A stretch of 64,000 nt of DNA from Salinithrix halophila (GTDB lineage: Bacteria > Bacillota > Bacilli > Thermoactinomycetales > DSM-45169). The position numbers were made by a program, and so were the translations under genes. Shown in pieces: positions 49,590-57,652 of this stretch (its first letter is position 1; each line of letters starts with the position of its first letter). Location of the stretch: NCBI RefSeq assembly GCF_042650125.1, contig NZ_JBHSAP010000009.1:248001-312000 (forward strand), given 5' to 3'. Under the pieces are notes generated by a model. The model saw only the letters and a program-made list of their open reading frames with translations. It was not told where the DNA came from and ran no database searches.

Positions 49590-49620
49590 AAAAAGCCCCC
49601 CGGTTTTTTCCGAGGGGTTT
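49590..49620 (+). terminator. Probable terminator of the barrel-protein gene
   Basis: AAGCCCCCCGG (49592-49602) pairs with CCGAGGGGTTT with one mismatch, and A-rich/T-rich tracts flank it. The + strand T tract after the stem is short. Confidence 0.55.
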
Positions 49621-49631
49621 GAAATGCGTGG

Positions 49632-49676
49632 GCGGAGCGCCTGTTGGACCGACAACCCAGCGAAGCAGTCCGGAGG
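49632..49676. repeat. Intergenic repeat copy B
   Basis: The segments GGAGCGCCTGTTGG, ACCGAC, CCCAGCGAAG and CCGGAGG reproduce those of the copy at 46486 in the same order and spacing. Both lie in gene-free DNA next to a 3' gene end. Confidence 0.5.
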
Positions 49677-49694
49677 TTCTAACGGTTTTGAGTG

Positions 49695-49976
49695 CTAGAG
49701 GCGAAATCTCCCTTTTTCCAGGAAATTGTCCGATCCGTCAGCGATCGCCAGATCGTTCTCCAAGCTATTGATCACATTGGCGTAATAATGGGCGGCTTCC
49801 TCCTCTTGACCCTGATTGATTAAATCCCGGTAATTTCCGTAACTTTCCCGGAGAAGTTGAAAGGTGTGCTGAAAATTCTCCTCTGTCATCATCGGGGGCC
49901 GATCATCCCCCTCTTCCGACCAGAAGAGACGGTAACGTTCGAGATATGCTTGATAGCTGGTAAAAGGGTGCTGCAT
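49695..49976 (-). CDS. Small acidic helical protein, unknown function
   Basis: A 93-residue soluble protein, mostly helical (YQAYLERYRLFWSEEG, FQHTFQLLRESYGNYRDLI, EEEAAHYYANVINSLENDLAIADGSD). No cysteines or membrane segment. I recognise no family. The ATG follows AAGGGGATGGG. It lies between a repeat copy and the AT-rich patch. Confidence 0.6.
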   Translation of the reverse strand: MQHPFTSYQAYLERYRLFWSEEGDDRPPMMTEENFQHTFQLLRESYGNYRDLINQGQEEEAAHYYANVINSLENDLAIADGSDNFLEKGRFRL

Positions 49977-50226
49977 GGAATGCCCATCCCCTTGTTGAAA
50001 GGTTGTTCCTATCCTTCCACCGGAATCCAGTTCTATACGAAAGCTACAACATTTTCAGTCTGCTGAAAACTCAACTCAAGGATCACAAAACCGTCATAAT
50101 AACAAAATCTAGTGATCCACCAACTTTCTAGTTCATATGACCAATCCTGCCTTTTTTGAGGAGGGACTCTTCTCTGCATCCGCAAAGGCTCCCTAGCCCC
50201 CCTTTATGACCTAGATGTGAGTAGAG

Positions 50227-50616
50227 TTAATTCGGTGGATATAGATTGAAAAGAATACCAAATACACTTCCAGAAGCAATAGAGGTGGCCAACGTCAAGC
50301 GCAATGACTTTGTTCGAAATAGGTAAAACAGTCCTGTTACCCCTTGCGATATAATAAGAGATACAAAGGCTATTTCAATATTGATAAAAATTTGATTTTC
50401 CATAACGTAAATAGGAACAACAATAGAAATAAATGTTAACAACCACACTAGCGGAAAATGACTACTTAATTCTCTTTTCAACTCATTTATTAAAGCTCTT
50501 TTTTCTTGGCTGTTTTCAGGTTTGTCAACAGTGGTTTTAATAGAATTTTTAACACGGCAAACAGAGGAAACTAGTAATATAACAACAAAAAATAAACAAA
50601 ATAAAATGGTCGGCAT
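50227..50616 (-). CDS. AT-rich membrane protein, unknown
   Basis: A 129-residue protein with four hydrophobic segments: PTILFCLFFVVILLVSSVC, WLLTFISIVVPIYVM, FINIEIAFVSLIISQGVTGLFYLF and LATSIASGSVFGILF. A short charged loop (SIKTTVDKPENSQEKRALINELKREL) separates the first two. Its codons are markedly more AT-rich than those of the neighbours, as for the next gene, suggesting recent acquisition. ATG 50616 follows GGGGAT. No family recognised; an immunity-type partner for the secreted protein next door is a possible reading (inference). Confidence 0.6.
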   Translation of the reverse strand: MPTILFCLFFVVILLVSSVCRVKNSIKTTVDKPENSQEKRALINELKRELSSHFPLVWLLTFISIVVPIYVMENQIFINIEIAFVSLIISQGVTGLFYLFRTKSLRLTLATSIASGSVFGILFNLYPPN

Positions 50617-50765
50617 ATTAAATCCCCATTTCACCGTTTTCCACTATTATATATTATCTAATGCGTGGTTGTAAACACCAAGGACAGATAAGTGCATAAA
50701 AACAATGAGTTATTATTGTATGCTTAATAAGCCTTCATAAAGAAGAGCAAAAGTTGGAGGGATTT

Positions 50766-51686
50766 ATGACAATGAGGATAACCAGATTAATACCTTTATC
50801 TGTTACTGGTGCTATGTTGTTTTCGTGCGTTTTTCATCCTAATTTTTCTGAAGCATCCACATCAGATAACGGTGCTAGTTCCACTGCTTCTGTAATTGAA
50901 CAGGTGACCGGTGTAGATGGCTTAATAGACCAAGGAGCCTCTGACAGTAAAAATATATTTATTGCTGATAATGAGTCAGGTACTACTAAAGTGCCTAAAA
51001 ACCCCGAATCTGACCCTATTATAAATGGCAATGATATGGATTCATTAAAAATACACTTCCCTAAAATAGGTTTAAAAAATGGTGTTTTAACAGATAATGG
51101 GACTGTTGTGTACGAAGATAAAAATCATCCAGTGGATTTTTCTGTTCAGGTTACAAATGAAAGTGTTCGATCTCTTATAAAAATAGACAATGCTTCAGCA
51201 CCCCATGAGTACAGCTTCACACTCGATTTACCCAAAGGGACAAAGTTAGTTTCAGCAAAAGATTACTTAGGTGAAGAGTATGACACTGGAGAAGTTTTTG
51301 TTGTTGACTCAGATAATATCATTCAAGGTGTTTTTGACCCTGCATGGGCAAAGGGTGCAAATGGAAAACCCGTCCCTACTAACTATATTATCGATGGAAA
51401 TAAGTTAACTCAAGTAATTAATTTCAATAAAAACACTGCCATTCCCGTAGTTGCAGACCCCAGCTGGACGAAAATTGCTAAATGTTCAGGGGCGATAGCT
51501 TGGTTTCTTGGAAGTAATGCTGTTCCGGCAGCAAAAATAATAAAAGCTAAGAAATACATTAAGGCTTTAGGCGGGCTTAGAAAGAGTGCGATGCTTCTGA
51601 TCAAAGCTTCTACTTGGGAGGAAAGACTAAGGGAAGGGAAGGTGGAACAGCTCTGCAAGTCTTGGGGCGATTGTTTTAGGCGTTGA
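50766..51686 (+). CDS. AT-rich secreted protein, C-terminus probably frameshifted
   Basis: A 306-residue exported protein: signal sequence RLIPLSVTGAMLFSCVFHPNFSEAS, an acidic Ser/Thr-rich N-terminal region, a beta-rich middle (FSVQVTNESVRSLIKIDNA), and the closing segment IPVVADPSWTKIAKCSGAIAWFLGSNAVPAAKIIKAKKYIKALGGLRKSAMLLIKASTWEERLREG. After that the frame ends in an unconvincing tail, whereas another frame reads SLGAIVLGVDSVAKNCG and stops at 51711. An indel near 51635-51660 would join them. The closing block resembles a C-terminal module of Gram-positive secreted proteins that I cannot name. ATG 50766 follows GGAGGG. Confidence 0.65.
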   Translation: MTMRITRLIPLSVTGAMLFSCVFHPNFSEASTSDNGASSTASVIEQVTGVDGLIDQGASDSKNIFIADNESGTTKVPKNPESDPIINGNDMDSLKIHFPKIGLKNGVLTDNGTVVYEDKNHPVDFSVQVTNESVRSLIKIDNASAPHEYSFTLDLPKGTKLVSAKDYLGEEYDTGEVFVVDSDNIIQGVFDPAWAKGANGKPVPTNYIIDGNKLTQVINFNKNTAIPVVADPSWTKIAKCSGAIAWFLGSNAVPAAKIIKAKKYIKALGGLRKSAMLLIKASTWEERLREGKVEQLCKSWGDCFRR

Positions 51687-51717
51687 TTCAGTAGCAAAAA
51701 ATTGTGGATAAATGTCA

Positions 51718-51752
51718 AAAAGACCGGCTGATAAGACTGAAAGCCGGTCTTC
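51718..51752. terminator. Bidirectional terminator
   Basis: AAGACCGGCT (51720-51729) pairs with AGCCGGTCTT (51742-51751), with A and T tracts. It lies between the secreted-protein gene and the convergent SGNH hydrolase gene. Confidence 0.8.
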
Positions 51753-51776
51753 TTACCTAATTTGTAAACAAAAGTT

Positions 51777-52595
51777 CTACTTTCCCGCTTTCGCCGAGGT
51801 TTGGCTGGGGAACCGTATGTCATGAAGGATCCCATCTGCAATCATGCGATAACCCCGGTCATTTGGATGGATCTCGTCGGAAAGCCAGGTACCCTTGCCC
51901 GCTCGGAGGCGGGTGTTTACATCCACTACATGGGTCATGGAGTATCGGTAAGCCACCTCTTTTAACCCGACGTTCCATTTTTTCAGGAGCTTATTGGATA
52001 GATTGTAATAGGATTCATCTGGGGAAATCGGGTTGTATAGCGACGTAAGGAGAATAGGAGCATCAGGGTTCATTTTGCGGATATGGGACAGGATTCCCGC
52101 TAAGTTTTTTTGGTAGTTGCTCTGAATGGAATTAAAATCAGACAAAACGGAAAGTCGATTATCTTGTTCCAATGCTACCTTGATCAGATCGTTCCCTCCG
52201 ATGGTCAGGGAGATCATGTCGGCCTTTTTCACATGACTTTCCACATCGGGAGTTCGGACAGCCTCATACAATTTCTTAGAGGTCTGCCCAACGACGCCTT
52301 TATTTATGAGGCGCAGGGGAACCCTCTCTTTCCCTAAACCCTTTACCACAAGCGAGCTGTAACCATGTTGGGAATGCTTTGAACCGATGCCCCGGGCAAC
52401 CGAATCACCCAGCACAAGATAGTTCAACTTCTTTTTCTTATCTGCCGTTTGCTTCAGTTTTCCCATGATGTTGACATTGGAAACGACGATTGGTTCAGCA
52501 GGCTCCTCAGCCAAGAGGATCTGAGCAACCGGATAGAGCTTGACTGCGATGGCGACCAGGGAGAGGCTGGCGGCGAGCAGAATCCATTTTTTCAT
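51777..52595 (-). CDS. Exported SGNH/GDSL hydrolase
   Basis: A 272-residue esterase/lipase-like protein with an N-terminal signal or anchor (KKWILLAASLSLVAIAVKL). The SGNH blocks are all present: serine in LNYLVLGDSVARGIGSKHSQHGYSSLV, glycine in LINKGVVGQTSKKLY, asparagine in SLTIGGNDLIKVAL, and Asp-His in LSDEIHPNDRGYRMIADGIL. It resembles Bacillus YpmR. The substrate may be a lipid or polysaccharide ester. The ATG follows GGAGGGG. Confidence 0.87.
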   Translation of the reverse strand: MKKWILLAASLSLVAIAVKLYPVAQILLAEEPAEPIVVSNVNIMGKLKQTADKKKKLNYLVLGDSVARGIGSKHSQHGYSSLVVKGLGKERVPLRLINKGVVGQTSKKLYEAVRTPDVESHVKKADMISLTIGGNDLIKVALEQDNRLSVLSDFNSIQSNYQKNLAGILSHIRKMNPDAPILLTSLYNPISPDESYYNLSNKLLKKWNVGLKEVAYRYSMTHVVDVNTRLRAGKGTWLSDEIHPNDRGYRMIADGILHDIRFPSQTSAKAGK

Positions 52596-52768
52596 GGGTT
52601 TGCCCCTCCTTTAATCTCGATTTTCGGATAACCCATGGATATCCTTCATTATGCCAAGAATAACAAGAAATCATTACACGCTTTTCACAGACAGTTAAAC
52701 AGTCAATAACCCTTCCATTACAAATGAATGGCCTTCTTCTAGGCCGAAAGGTGATAGGTACTCAAAAA

Positions 52769-52798
52769 AAAATGACACCGGATAACCGGTGTCATTTT
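52769..52798 (-). terminator. Terminator of rnpB
   Basis: AAAATGACACCGG (52769-52781) pairs perfectly with CCGGTGTCATTTT (52786-52798) around ATAA; A residues at 52764-52770 give the minus-strand T run. It lies 20 bases past the RNA. Confidence 0.92.
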
Positions 52799-52819
52799 CT
52801 TTGTTTATGGATGGAGTTA

Positions 52820-53245
52820 GGAAAGCAAACCGTAAGCCGAGTTCTGTACTCCGAGTGGTGAAACGGTGACTGTCGTGTCCCCTCCCACTGTTTGGAGTGG
52901 CAATCATCTGTCTAGGCGATGCATTGCTACACCGCTCAAGCGACCAACCCGGGATCACTGCGGGCTACAGCTGCGTTCATACAAACGCTGATCCCTTTGA
53001 GGTCTTGCTCCAGGTGGGGTTTACCTAGCCAGCATGTCTCCATGCTGCTGGTGCGCTCTTACCGCACCGTTGCATCCTTACCTGTGAAGCGGCTGAGCCG
53101 CTTCCATCGGCGGTCTTCATTTCTGTGGCACTAGCCTTAGAGTTACCTCCACCGGCCGTTAGCCGGCACCCTGCCCTATGGAGCTCGGACTTTCCTCCCG
53201 TGGGACCTTGCGGTGCTCCACCGGCGATTGCCCGGTTTACTTTCC
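52820..53245 (-). ncRNA. rnpB: RNase P RNA, B type
   Basis: On the minus strand the RNA begins GGAAAGTAAACCGGG and ends GGTTTGCTTTCC, which pair as P1. In between are the universal GAGGAAAGTCCGAGCTCC (P4 5' side), GGGTGCCGGCTAACGG, AGAGTTACC-type J elements read from the opposite strand, and ACAGAACTCGGCTTACGG (P4 3' side). It is the catalytic RNA for tRNA 5' processing. Ends are set by P1 pairing and could be off by a few bases. Confidence 0.95.
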
Positions 53246-53329
53246 AAATCAAAAGCGACAATGATCATTGTATCAGATATAAAAGGACAAAGCAATCGGT
53301 TATTTCTGGATGTAGCGGATATTTACCCC

Positions 53330-54433
53330 TTATACAAAGGTGAAGGGATTGGTATCTACCGTGGTCACCCTGACGAGATCCAAAGACAGCTTTTCTTGCA
53401 GCTTCTCTGAAACCCGTTCCAGCACCAGATTTTCTACATGATGTCCCGGATCGAGAAGACTGAGGCCGTCATTCATCGCATCCAAAGCGGTATGGTGATC
53501 CAAATCTCCTGTAATGAAAACATCCGCTCCCCTGGCCAAGGCATCTGAATAGTACCGTCCTCCCGAACCGCCCAGGACTGCCACAGATCGCACTTTTTTC
53601 TTTCCGTCCCCCATCATACGCAACCGGGGAATTCGATAAGCCTCTTTCAGTTTTTCCGCCAGTTGGCTGAGGCTGATTTCCTCAACCAGATTTCCGATAC
53701 GGCCCAAACCCCGCACTTCGCCGGGCAAGTCCAGGGGATAGATGTCATAAGCCACTTCTTCGTATGGGTGGGCCTCCCACATCGCCCGGATAACTGCTTC
53801 CTGGATTTCCTCAGTAATAATCGTCTCCAACCGGATCTCCTTTACCTTCTCCAACTCTCCCTGTTTCCCGATGTAGGGGTTGGTACCCTCTTCGGGTAAG
53901 AAGGTGCCAGTGCCGTTCAAGTTGAACGTGCAGTGACTGTAGTTGCCGATCCAACCGGCGCCTGCCTTGCACATCGCACGAAGTACCTCTTCATGATGAT
54001 CTTCCGGAATGAAGACAACGATCTTTTTTAACTTGCCCTGTAAGGTGGGGATCAAGACATCTGTATCTTTCAGCCCCAGCTTCTCACAGAGAACATCATT
54101 CACCCCACCCACCGCAACGTCCAGATTGGTATGGGAGATATAGACGTTTATTTTATTGGCGAGAAGTTTGGCATAGACACGTCCTGCCGGACGATCTGTC
54201 CGAAGGTCTTTGAGGGGGTGAAAGATGACAGGATGATGGGCGATAATCCAATTGGCACCAAGACGAACCGCTTCATCCACCACGGCTTCCGTCACATCCA
54301 GGGCCAGGAGTACACCCCTGACTTTATCTTCGGGATCCCCTACCTGAAGACCGATACGGTCATGTTCCACTGCCAGGGATTTAGGAGCCCAATCCTCCAT
54401 CACAGAGATTAATTCGTTTCCTTGGACAGCCAT
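53330..54433 (-). CDS. Nif3-like dinuclear metal-binding protein, YqfO type
   Basis: A 367-residue NIF3-family protein with the inserted PII-like domain seen in Bacillus YqfO. The two metal-binding halves contain WIIAHHPVIFHPLKDL, NINVYISHTNLDVAVGGVND, and VFITGDLDHHTALDAMNDGLSLLDPGHHVEN; the insert is about residues 130-230 (KKIVVFIPEDHHEEVLRAMCKAGAG). Function is debated; proposed roles include hydrolase and metal insertion. Its start overlaps trmK by 25 bases, as commonly seen in Firmicutes. ATG 54433 lies 8 bases after GGAGG. Confidence 0.92.
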   Translation of the reverse strand: MAVQGNELISVMEDWAPKSLAVEHDRIGLQVGDPEDKVRGVLLALDVTEAVVDEAVRLGANWIIAHHPVIFHPLKDLRTDRPAGRVYAKLLANKINVYISHTNLDVAVGGVNDVLCEKLGLKDTDVLIPTLQGKLKKIVVFIPEDHHEEVLRAMCKAGAGWIGNYSHCTFNLNGTGTFLPEEGTNPYIGKQGELEKVKEIRLETIITEEIQEAVIRAMWEAHPYEEVAYDIYPLDLPGEVRGLGRIGNLVEEISLSQLAEKLKEAYRIPRLRMMGDGKKKVRSVAVLGGSGGRYYSDALARGADVFITGDLDHHTALDAMNDGLSLLDPGHHVENLVLERVSEKLQEKLSLDLVRVTTVDTNPFTFV

Positions 54434-55179
54434 GTAAGCAACCTCCTCCATCCACTAATCTCTTCCTGCAATTGCTGTTTTCTCAGCAAAGCTTCCCGAG
54501 TACGCCCGGCATCTAGACTTGTAAGGATACGTTCACGCCCTTCTAGCTCTTTCCTGATTTTTTCCGGGAAAAGGGGGTGACGCTCTTTCCACAGGAGAGG
54601 ACCCGTCTCAAGGGCCTGTTGCAAGGGGAGGCCGGAATCATAGTAAGGGGCATAAGCATCCCCCGGCTCCGCAACCAAAATTTCATATAGAAGACCCCCA
54701 TCCTCCACCAGGTCTTCAGCTACCACGCGCCATCCCCGTTCTAATAGCCAAGCCCGTACCCGCTCCGCCCCGTTATTGGGTTGTAGAATGAGACGCTCCG
54801 TATCCCGAAGCTTTTCCTCTCCTCTTGCTAAGATGGAAGCGATCAGGGCACCGCCCATCCCGGCAATCACGACCACGTCCGCTTCCCTGGGTGCCAAGAC
54901 CGCAAGTCCGTCCCCCTGGCGTACATCGATGGTCTCGTCCAACGACCCATCCTTTACCCGGTCTCGGGCGTTTTCAAAGGGGCCAAGATTTACTTCCCCA
55001 GCAATCCCTTTTTGGATCCGCCCCTCTTGAGCCAAGAAAGCCAACAACAATGCATGGTCAGCACCGATGTCCGCCACGACGCGACCCTGGGGAACAAAGC
55101 GGGCGACAGCTGCCAGCCGGCGGGAAAGCTCTATTTTGTGACCGTCCCCCTCGGGGGTGGATGCAGCCCGTTGATCCAT
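54409..55179 (-). CDS. trmK: tRNA (adenine-N1)-methyltransferase TrmK
   Basis: A 256-residue methyltransferase (Bacillus YqfN) that makes m1A22 in tRNA. It has IELSRRLAAVARFVPQGRVVADIGADHALLLAFLAQEG (SAM site), IDVRQGDGLAVLAPREADVVVIAGMGGALIASILARG and LILQPNNGAERVRAWLLERGWRVVAEDL, then the typical C-terminal coiled coil (RTREALLRKQQLQEEISGW). ATG 55179 is chosen with AAAAAAGG just upstream. In Bacillus it follows sigA closely; here the next genes are unrelated. Confidence 0.92.
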   Translation of the reverse strand: MDQRAASTPEGDGHKIELSRRLAAVARFVPQGRVVADIGADHALLLAFLAQEGRIQKGIAGEVNLGPFENARDRVKDGSLDETIDVRQGDGLAVLAPREADVVVIAGMGGALIASILARGEEKLRDTERLILQPNNGAERVRAWLLERGWRVVAEDLVEDGGLLYEILVAEPGDAYAPYYDSGLPLQQALETGPLLWKERHPLFPEKIRKELEGRERILTSLDAGRTREALLRKQQLQEEISGWRRLLTWLSKETN

Positions 55180-55253
55180 TACCTTTTTTCGCTCCTTTTC
55201 GAAGGCCAAACTATGACTCCCCCTATTATAACGAATGAGAGTACTGGATGCGA

Positions 55254-55970
55254 TCACTGGGTTAAATCAAGCTCTCCAACCACGGGCAAATGGTCGGAGG
55301 GACAACTCGGAGTCGGTAGGATATAACCGTCCCGAATGAGGAAATGACGAGTACAGAAAATGAAATCGATCCGCTTTCTCGGATTGCGGCAGGAAAAGCT
55401 GCCCCGCTCCTCCCCTGTTTCCGTCAATACGTCAACAAGTTCCGGGGCCAAGCTCTTGACAATCGGGTGGCCAGGACCTGCATTCCAATCCCCCATCCCG
55501 ATTAAAGGCAGGGGATCCTCCCGGCACAGCCTCCGGACAGCTTCTGTCTGTTTTCTCCGCATCCACGGCGTAAACCCCATATGGGTAACCATCCCCCGGT
55601 ACGTACACCCTTGCCATTCGATCCGCGCTGTAAGAATGGAGCGCGGTTCCTCCCCTCTGCCGGGAAAAACCTGATTCTCCATGCTTTGCAGGTTGCCTCG
55701 AAATAACAACCCATTTCCATATTGACGTTCGGATTGACGACGGAAGATACGGTATCGGAGGGAAGGACCAAAGACCCCCTTCATCCCCAGGCGATCCGCC
55801 AGCCATTGGAGTTGATTTTCGAATTCACTTCGACGGTGGAATGCCACATCCACTTCATTTAGACCGACCAAATCCGGTGCTTCGCTTTCAATCACCCCGG
55901 CAATTCGTTCCAAATTAAGTGTTCCATCACACCCTACTCCATGGTGGATATTGTAAGCCATGACTTTCAC
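55254..55970 (-). CDS. Endonuclease/exonuclease/phosphatase family protein
   Basis: A 238-residue EEP-fold phosphoesterase. Metal and catalytic residues occur in VMAYNIHHGVGCDG, DLVGLNEVDVAFHRR, MVTHMGFTP, IGMGDWNAGP and PSCPSDHLPVVGELDL. It may cleave phosphodiesters in nucleic acid, phospholipid or small molecules; no targeting signal is present. It starts at GTG 55970 with AGGGGGT upstream. Confidence 0.85.
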   Translation of the reverse strand: MKVMAYNIHHGVGCDGTLNLERIAGVIESEAPDLVGLNEVDVAFHRRSEFENQLQWLADRLGMKGVFGPSLRYRIFRRQSERQYGNGLLFRGNLQSMENQVFPGRGEEPRSILTARIEWQGCTYRGMVTHMGFTPWMRRKQTEAVRRLCREDPLPLIGMGDWNAGPGHPIVKSLAPELVDVLTETGEERGSFSCRNPRKRIDFIFCTRHFLIRDGYILPTPSCPSDHLPVVGELDLTQ

Positions 55971-56055
55971 CGCGCTACCCCCTGTCTATCGAATGCTTGC
56001 TTTACTTATAGTATATGGGGCTGTAATTCCCTCCCCTTCTGTTGCCCTTCGCAAC

Positions 56056-56088
56056 AACACCCCCCGCGCTCCCGGCTCGGGGGGTGTT
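56056..56088 (-). terminator. Hairpin after the M1 peptidase gene
   Basis: AACACCCCCCG (56056-56066) pairs perfectly with CGGGGGGTGTT (56078-56088). The minus-strand T tract behind it is modest. Confidence 0.7.
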
Positions 56089-56102
56089 CTGTTCCGTTTT
56101 TG

Positions 56103-57551
56103 TCAACCGGGGGACTCTTTCTTGAAATACAGCCAACGATTGAAGAAAGGAGTCAAATCCTTGCCCGCTACTTCGTTGGCCGTCTGGATGAAGTCAGCGG
56201 TGGTTGCCGTTCGAAAACGGTAACGATCATAATACGTGTTCATGATCTTTAATACCTTATCTCGTCCCAAATCATCCATCAATGCCCACATCATCGCCGC
56301 AGGGCGCGCGTACACCATTAACCCGTAAATCGGATCAGAGTATTTGTAAAGGGACTCCACCGATGTCACCCCTTTAGCCTTATACACCTCATCGCTTCGT
56401 TCCGCTGCCTTCGTCAGTAAGTCCCGCTCATCGGCTCCCATCTGCTCATGCATAAAGAGAAATTCGGAAAAAGTGGTCAATCCCTCGTCCAGCCAGGGCT
56501 CTTTAACCTGGTTGTTCCCCACGGCCCCATACCACCACTGGTGAGCGAGTTCATGAGCCACCACGTTAACAGCAGGGACTTCCCCTTTCCGTGTAGGTAT
56601 TTTGGCGACGGAAGTAACCAATCCCGGATACTCCATACCAGCAATCCCGTAACCGGTCTCCCCAAGAACAACATCCACTTGGGAGTAGGGGTAGCGACCG
56701 AAATGTTTGCTGAAGTAATTCATCGACGATATGGCCGCATCATGCAATTCCTGGGATACATCCTCCATCCCCTTTAAATACCAAAGGTTAACCTCAACAC
56801 CGTGATCGTTTTTCCCTTGTACCCGTTCATAATCCTTGGTGATTACGGCAGCAAAATCCCGCACATTGGCTTGCCTCCGTGTAACGGTGCTGGATGAACC
56901 TCCGTCTTCAGGGTCTCGTGCGCTAGTAATGAGTTGATATCCATCGGGTACCCGAAAGGTAACCTCAAAGTCGGACATGCCGGTGTAAAAGGGATCGCCG
57001 GTGGCGGTGTAGGGTTCCGTATGCCAGCCTTCCGCATCTTTCATCGCCAGCATCGGATACCACTGCGCTAGAAAAGCAGTGTTTCCATAAACGTTAAGCC
57101 GGGTGCCGCCCTTGGGTAGTTTTAACCGGTAATCCATCGTCACCTCGGCACTTTTGCCCGGAAGGAGCGGAGAGGGAAGATCCACGCTCAGAACCGTTTC
57201 CTTGGTCTGATGGTCGGCTTTTACCCCGTTGACTTTGACGTTCGTCACTTTGAGCCAGCCCGGTTCGGAGGGGCGAGATTCTGCCCCCCACTTCCAATGT
57301 TGAAAGGCATTGGGATAAAGGCGAAACTTCAACTCTTTTAGTGCCTCGCTCCGTCCTTTCGGCAATTTCAGGGACAGATGTCCTGTCACCGTCTGCTTTT
57401 GGTCGTCATAGGCGGCATCAATCGAGTAGTAGGGGCGCTCCCCTTTGGCTTCCCATCCCCACTCCCCAGCTTCCGCTACCGGAATCCCGGCTCGAATCAG
57501 GGTCATGGCTATGAGCATTACAGCCGTTATCCGTACAATACGGCGTATCAT
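56103..57551 (-). CDS. Exported M1 family metallopeptidase
   Basis: A 482-residue zinc aminopeptidase of the M1 clan. The signal peptide RRIVRITAVMLIAMTLIRAGIPVAEA directs export. The catalytic segment is VVAHELAHQWWYGAVGNNQVKEPWLDEGLTTF (HExxH with the third ligand in DEG), and the GxMEN-like motif appears as GIAGMEYPGLV. The N-terminal half is the usual beta-sandwich. ATG 57551 follows GGGAG. Confidence 0.88.
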   Translation of the reverse strand: MIRRIVRITAVMLIAMTLIRAGIPVAEAGEWGWEAKGERPYYSIDAAYDDQKQTVTGHLSLKLPKGRSEALKELKFRLYPNAFQHWKWGAESRPSEPGWLKVTNVKVNGVKADHQTKETVLSVDLPSPLLPGKSAEVTMDYRLKLPKGGTRLNVYGNTAFLAQWYPMLAMKDAEGWHTEPYTATGDPFYTGMSDFEVTFRVPDGYQLITSARDPEDGGSSSTVTRRQANVRDFAAVITKDYERVQGKNDHGVEVNLWYLKGMEDVSQELHDAAISSMNYFSKHFGRYPYSQVDVVLGETGYGIAGMEYPGLVTSVAKIPTRKGEVPAVNVVAHELAHQWWYGAVGNNQVKEPWLDEGLTTFSEFLFMHEQMGADERDLLTKAAERSDEVYKAKGVTSVESLYKYSDPIYGLMVYARPAAMMWALMDDLGRDKVLKIMNTYYDRYRFRTATTADFIQTANEVAGKDLTPFFNRWLYFKKESPG

Positions 57552-57616
57552 CCGTCCCACTCCCGTCCTTGGAAATCTTACCCTCCTAGCTTTTCCAAGC
57601 ACAGGATTTTTATTAG

Positions 57617-57640
57617 AAAAAACCCGCCCTTCCGGGCGGG
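57617..57640 (-). terminator. Terminator of hpd
   Basis: CCCGCCC (57623-57629) pairs with GGGCGGG (57634-57640) around TTCC; the minus strand then has six T. Confidence 0.9.
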
Positions 57641-57652
57641 AAGCGGGACGAA

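Noticed and set aside
50052..50069. Inverted repeat TTTTCAG-TCTG-CTGAAAA.
   Set aside because: Short, without a T tract or promoter nearby; such repeats are expected by chance in AT-rich DNA.
51410..51841. A 143-codon minus-strand frame across the 51.7-kb terminator.
   Set aside because: It spans a bidirectional terminator and is antisense to the secreted-protein gene.
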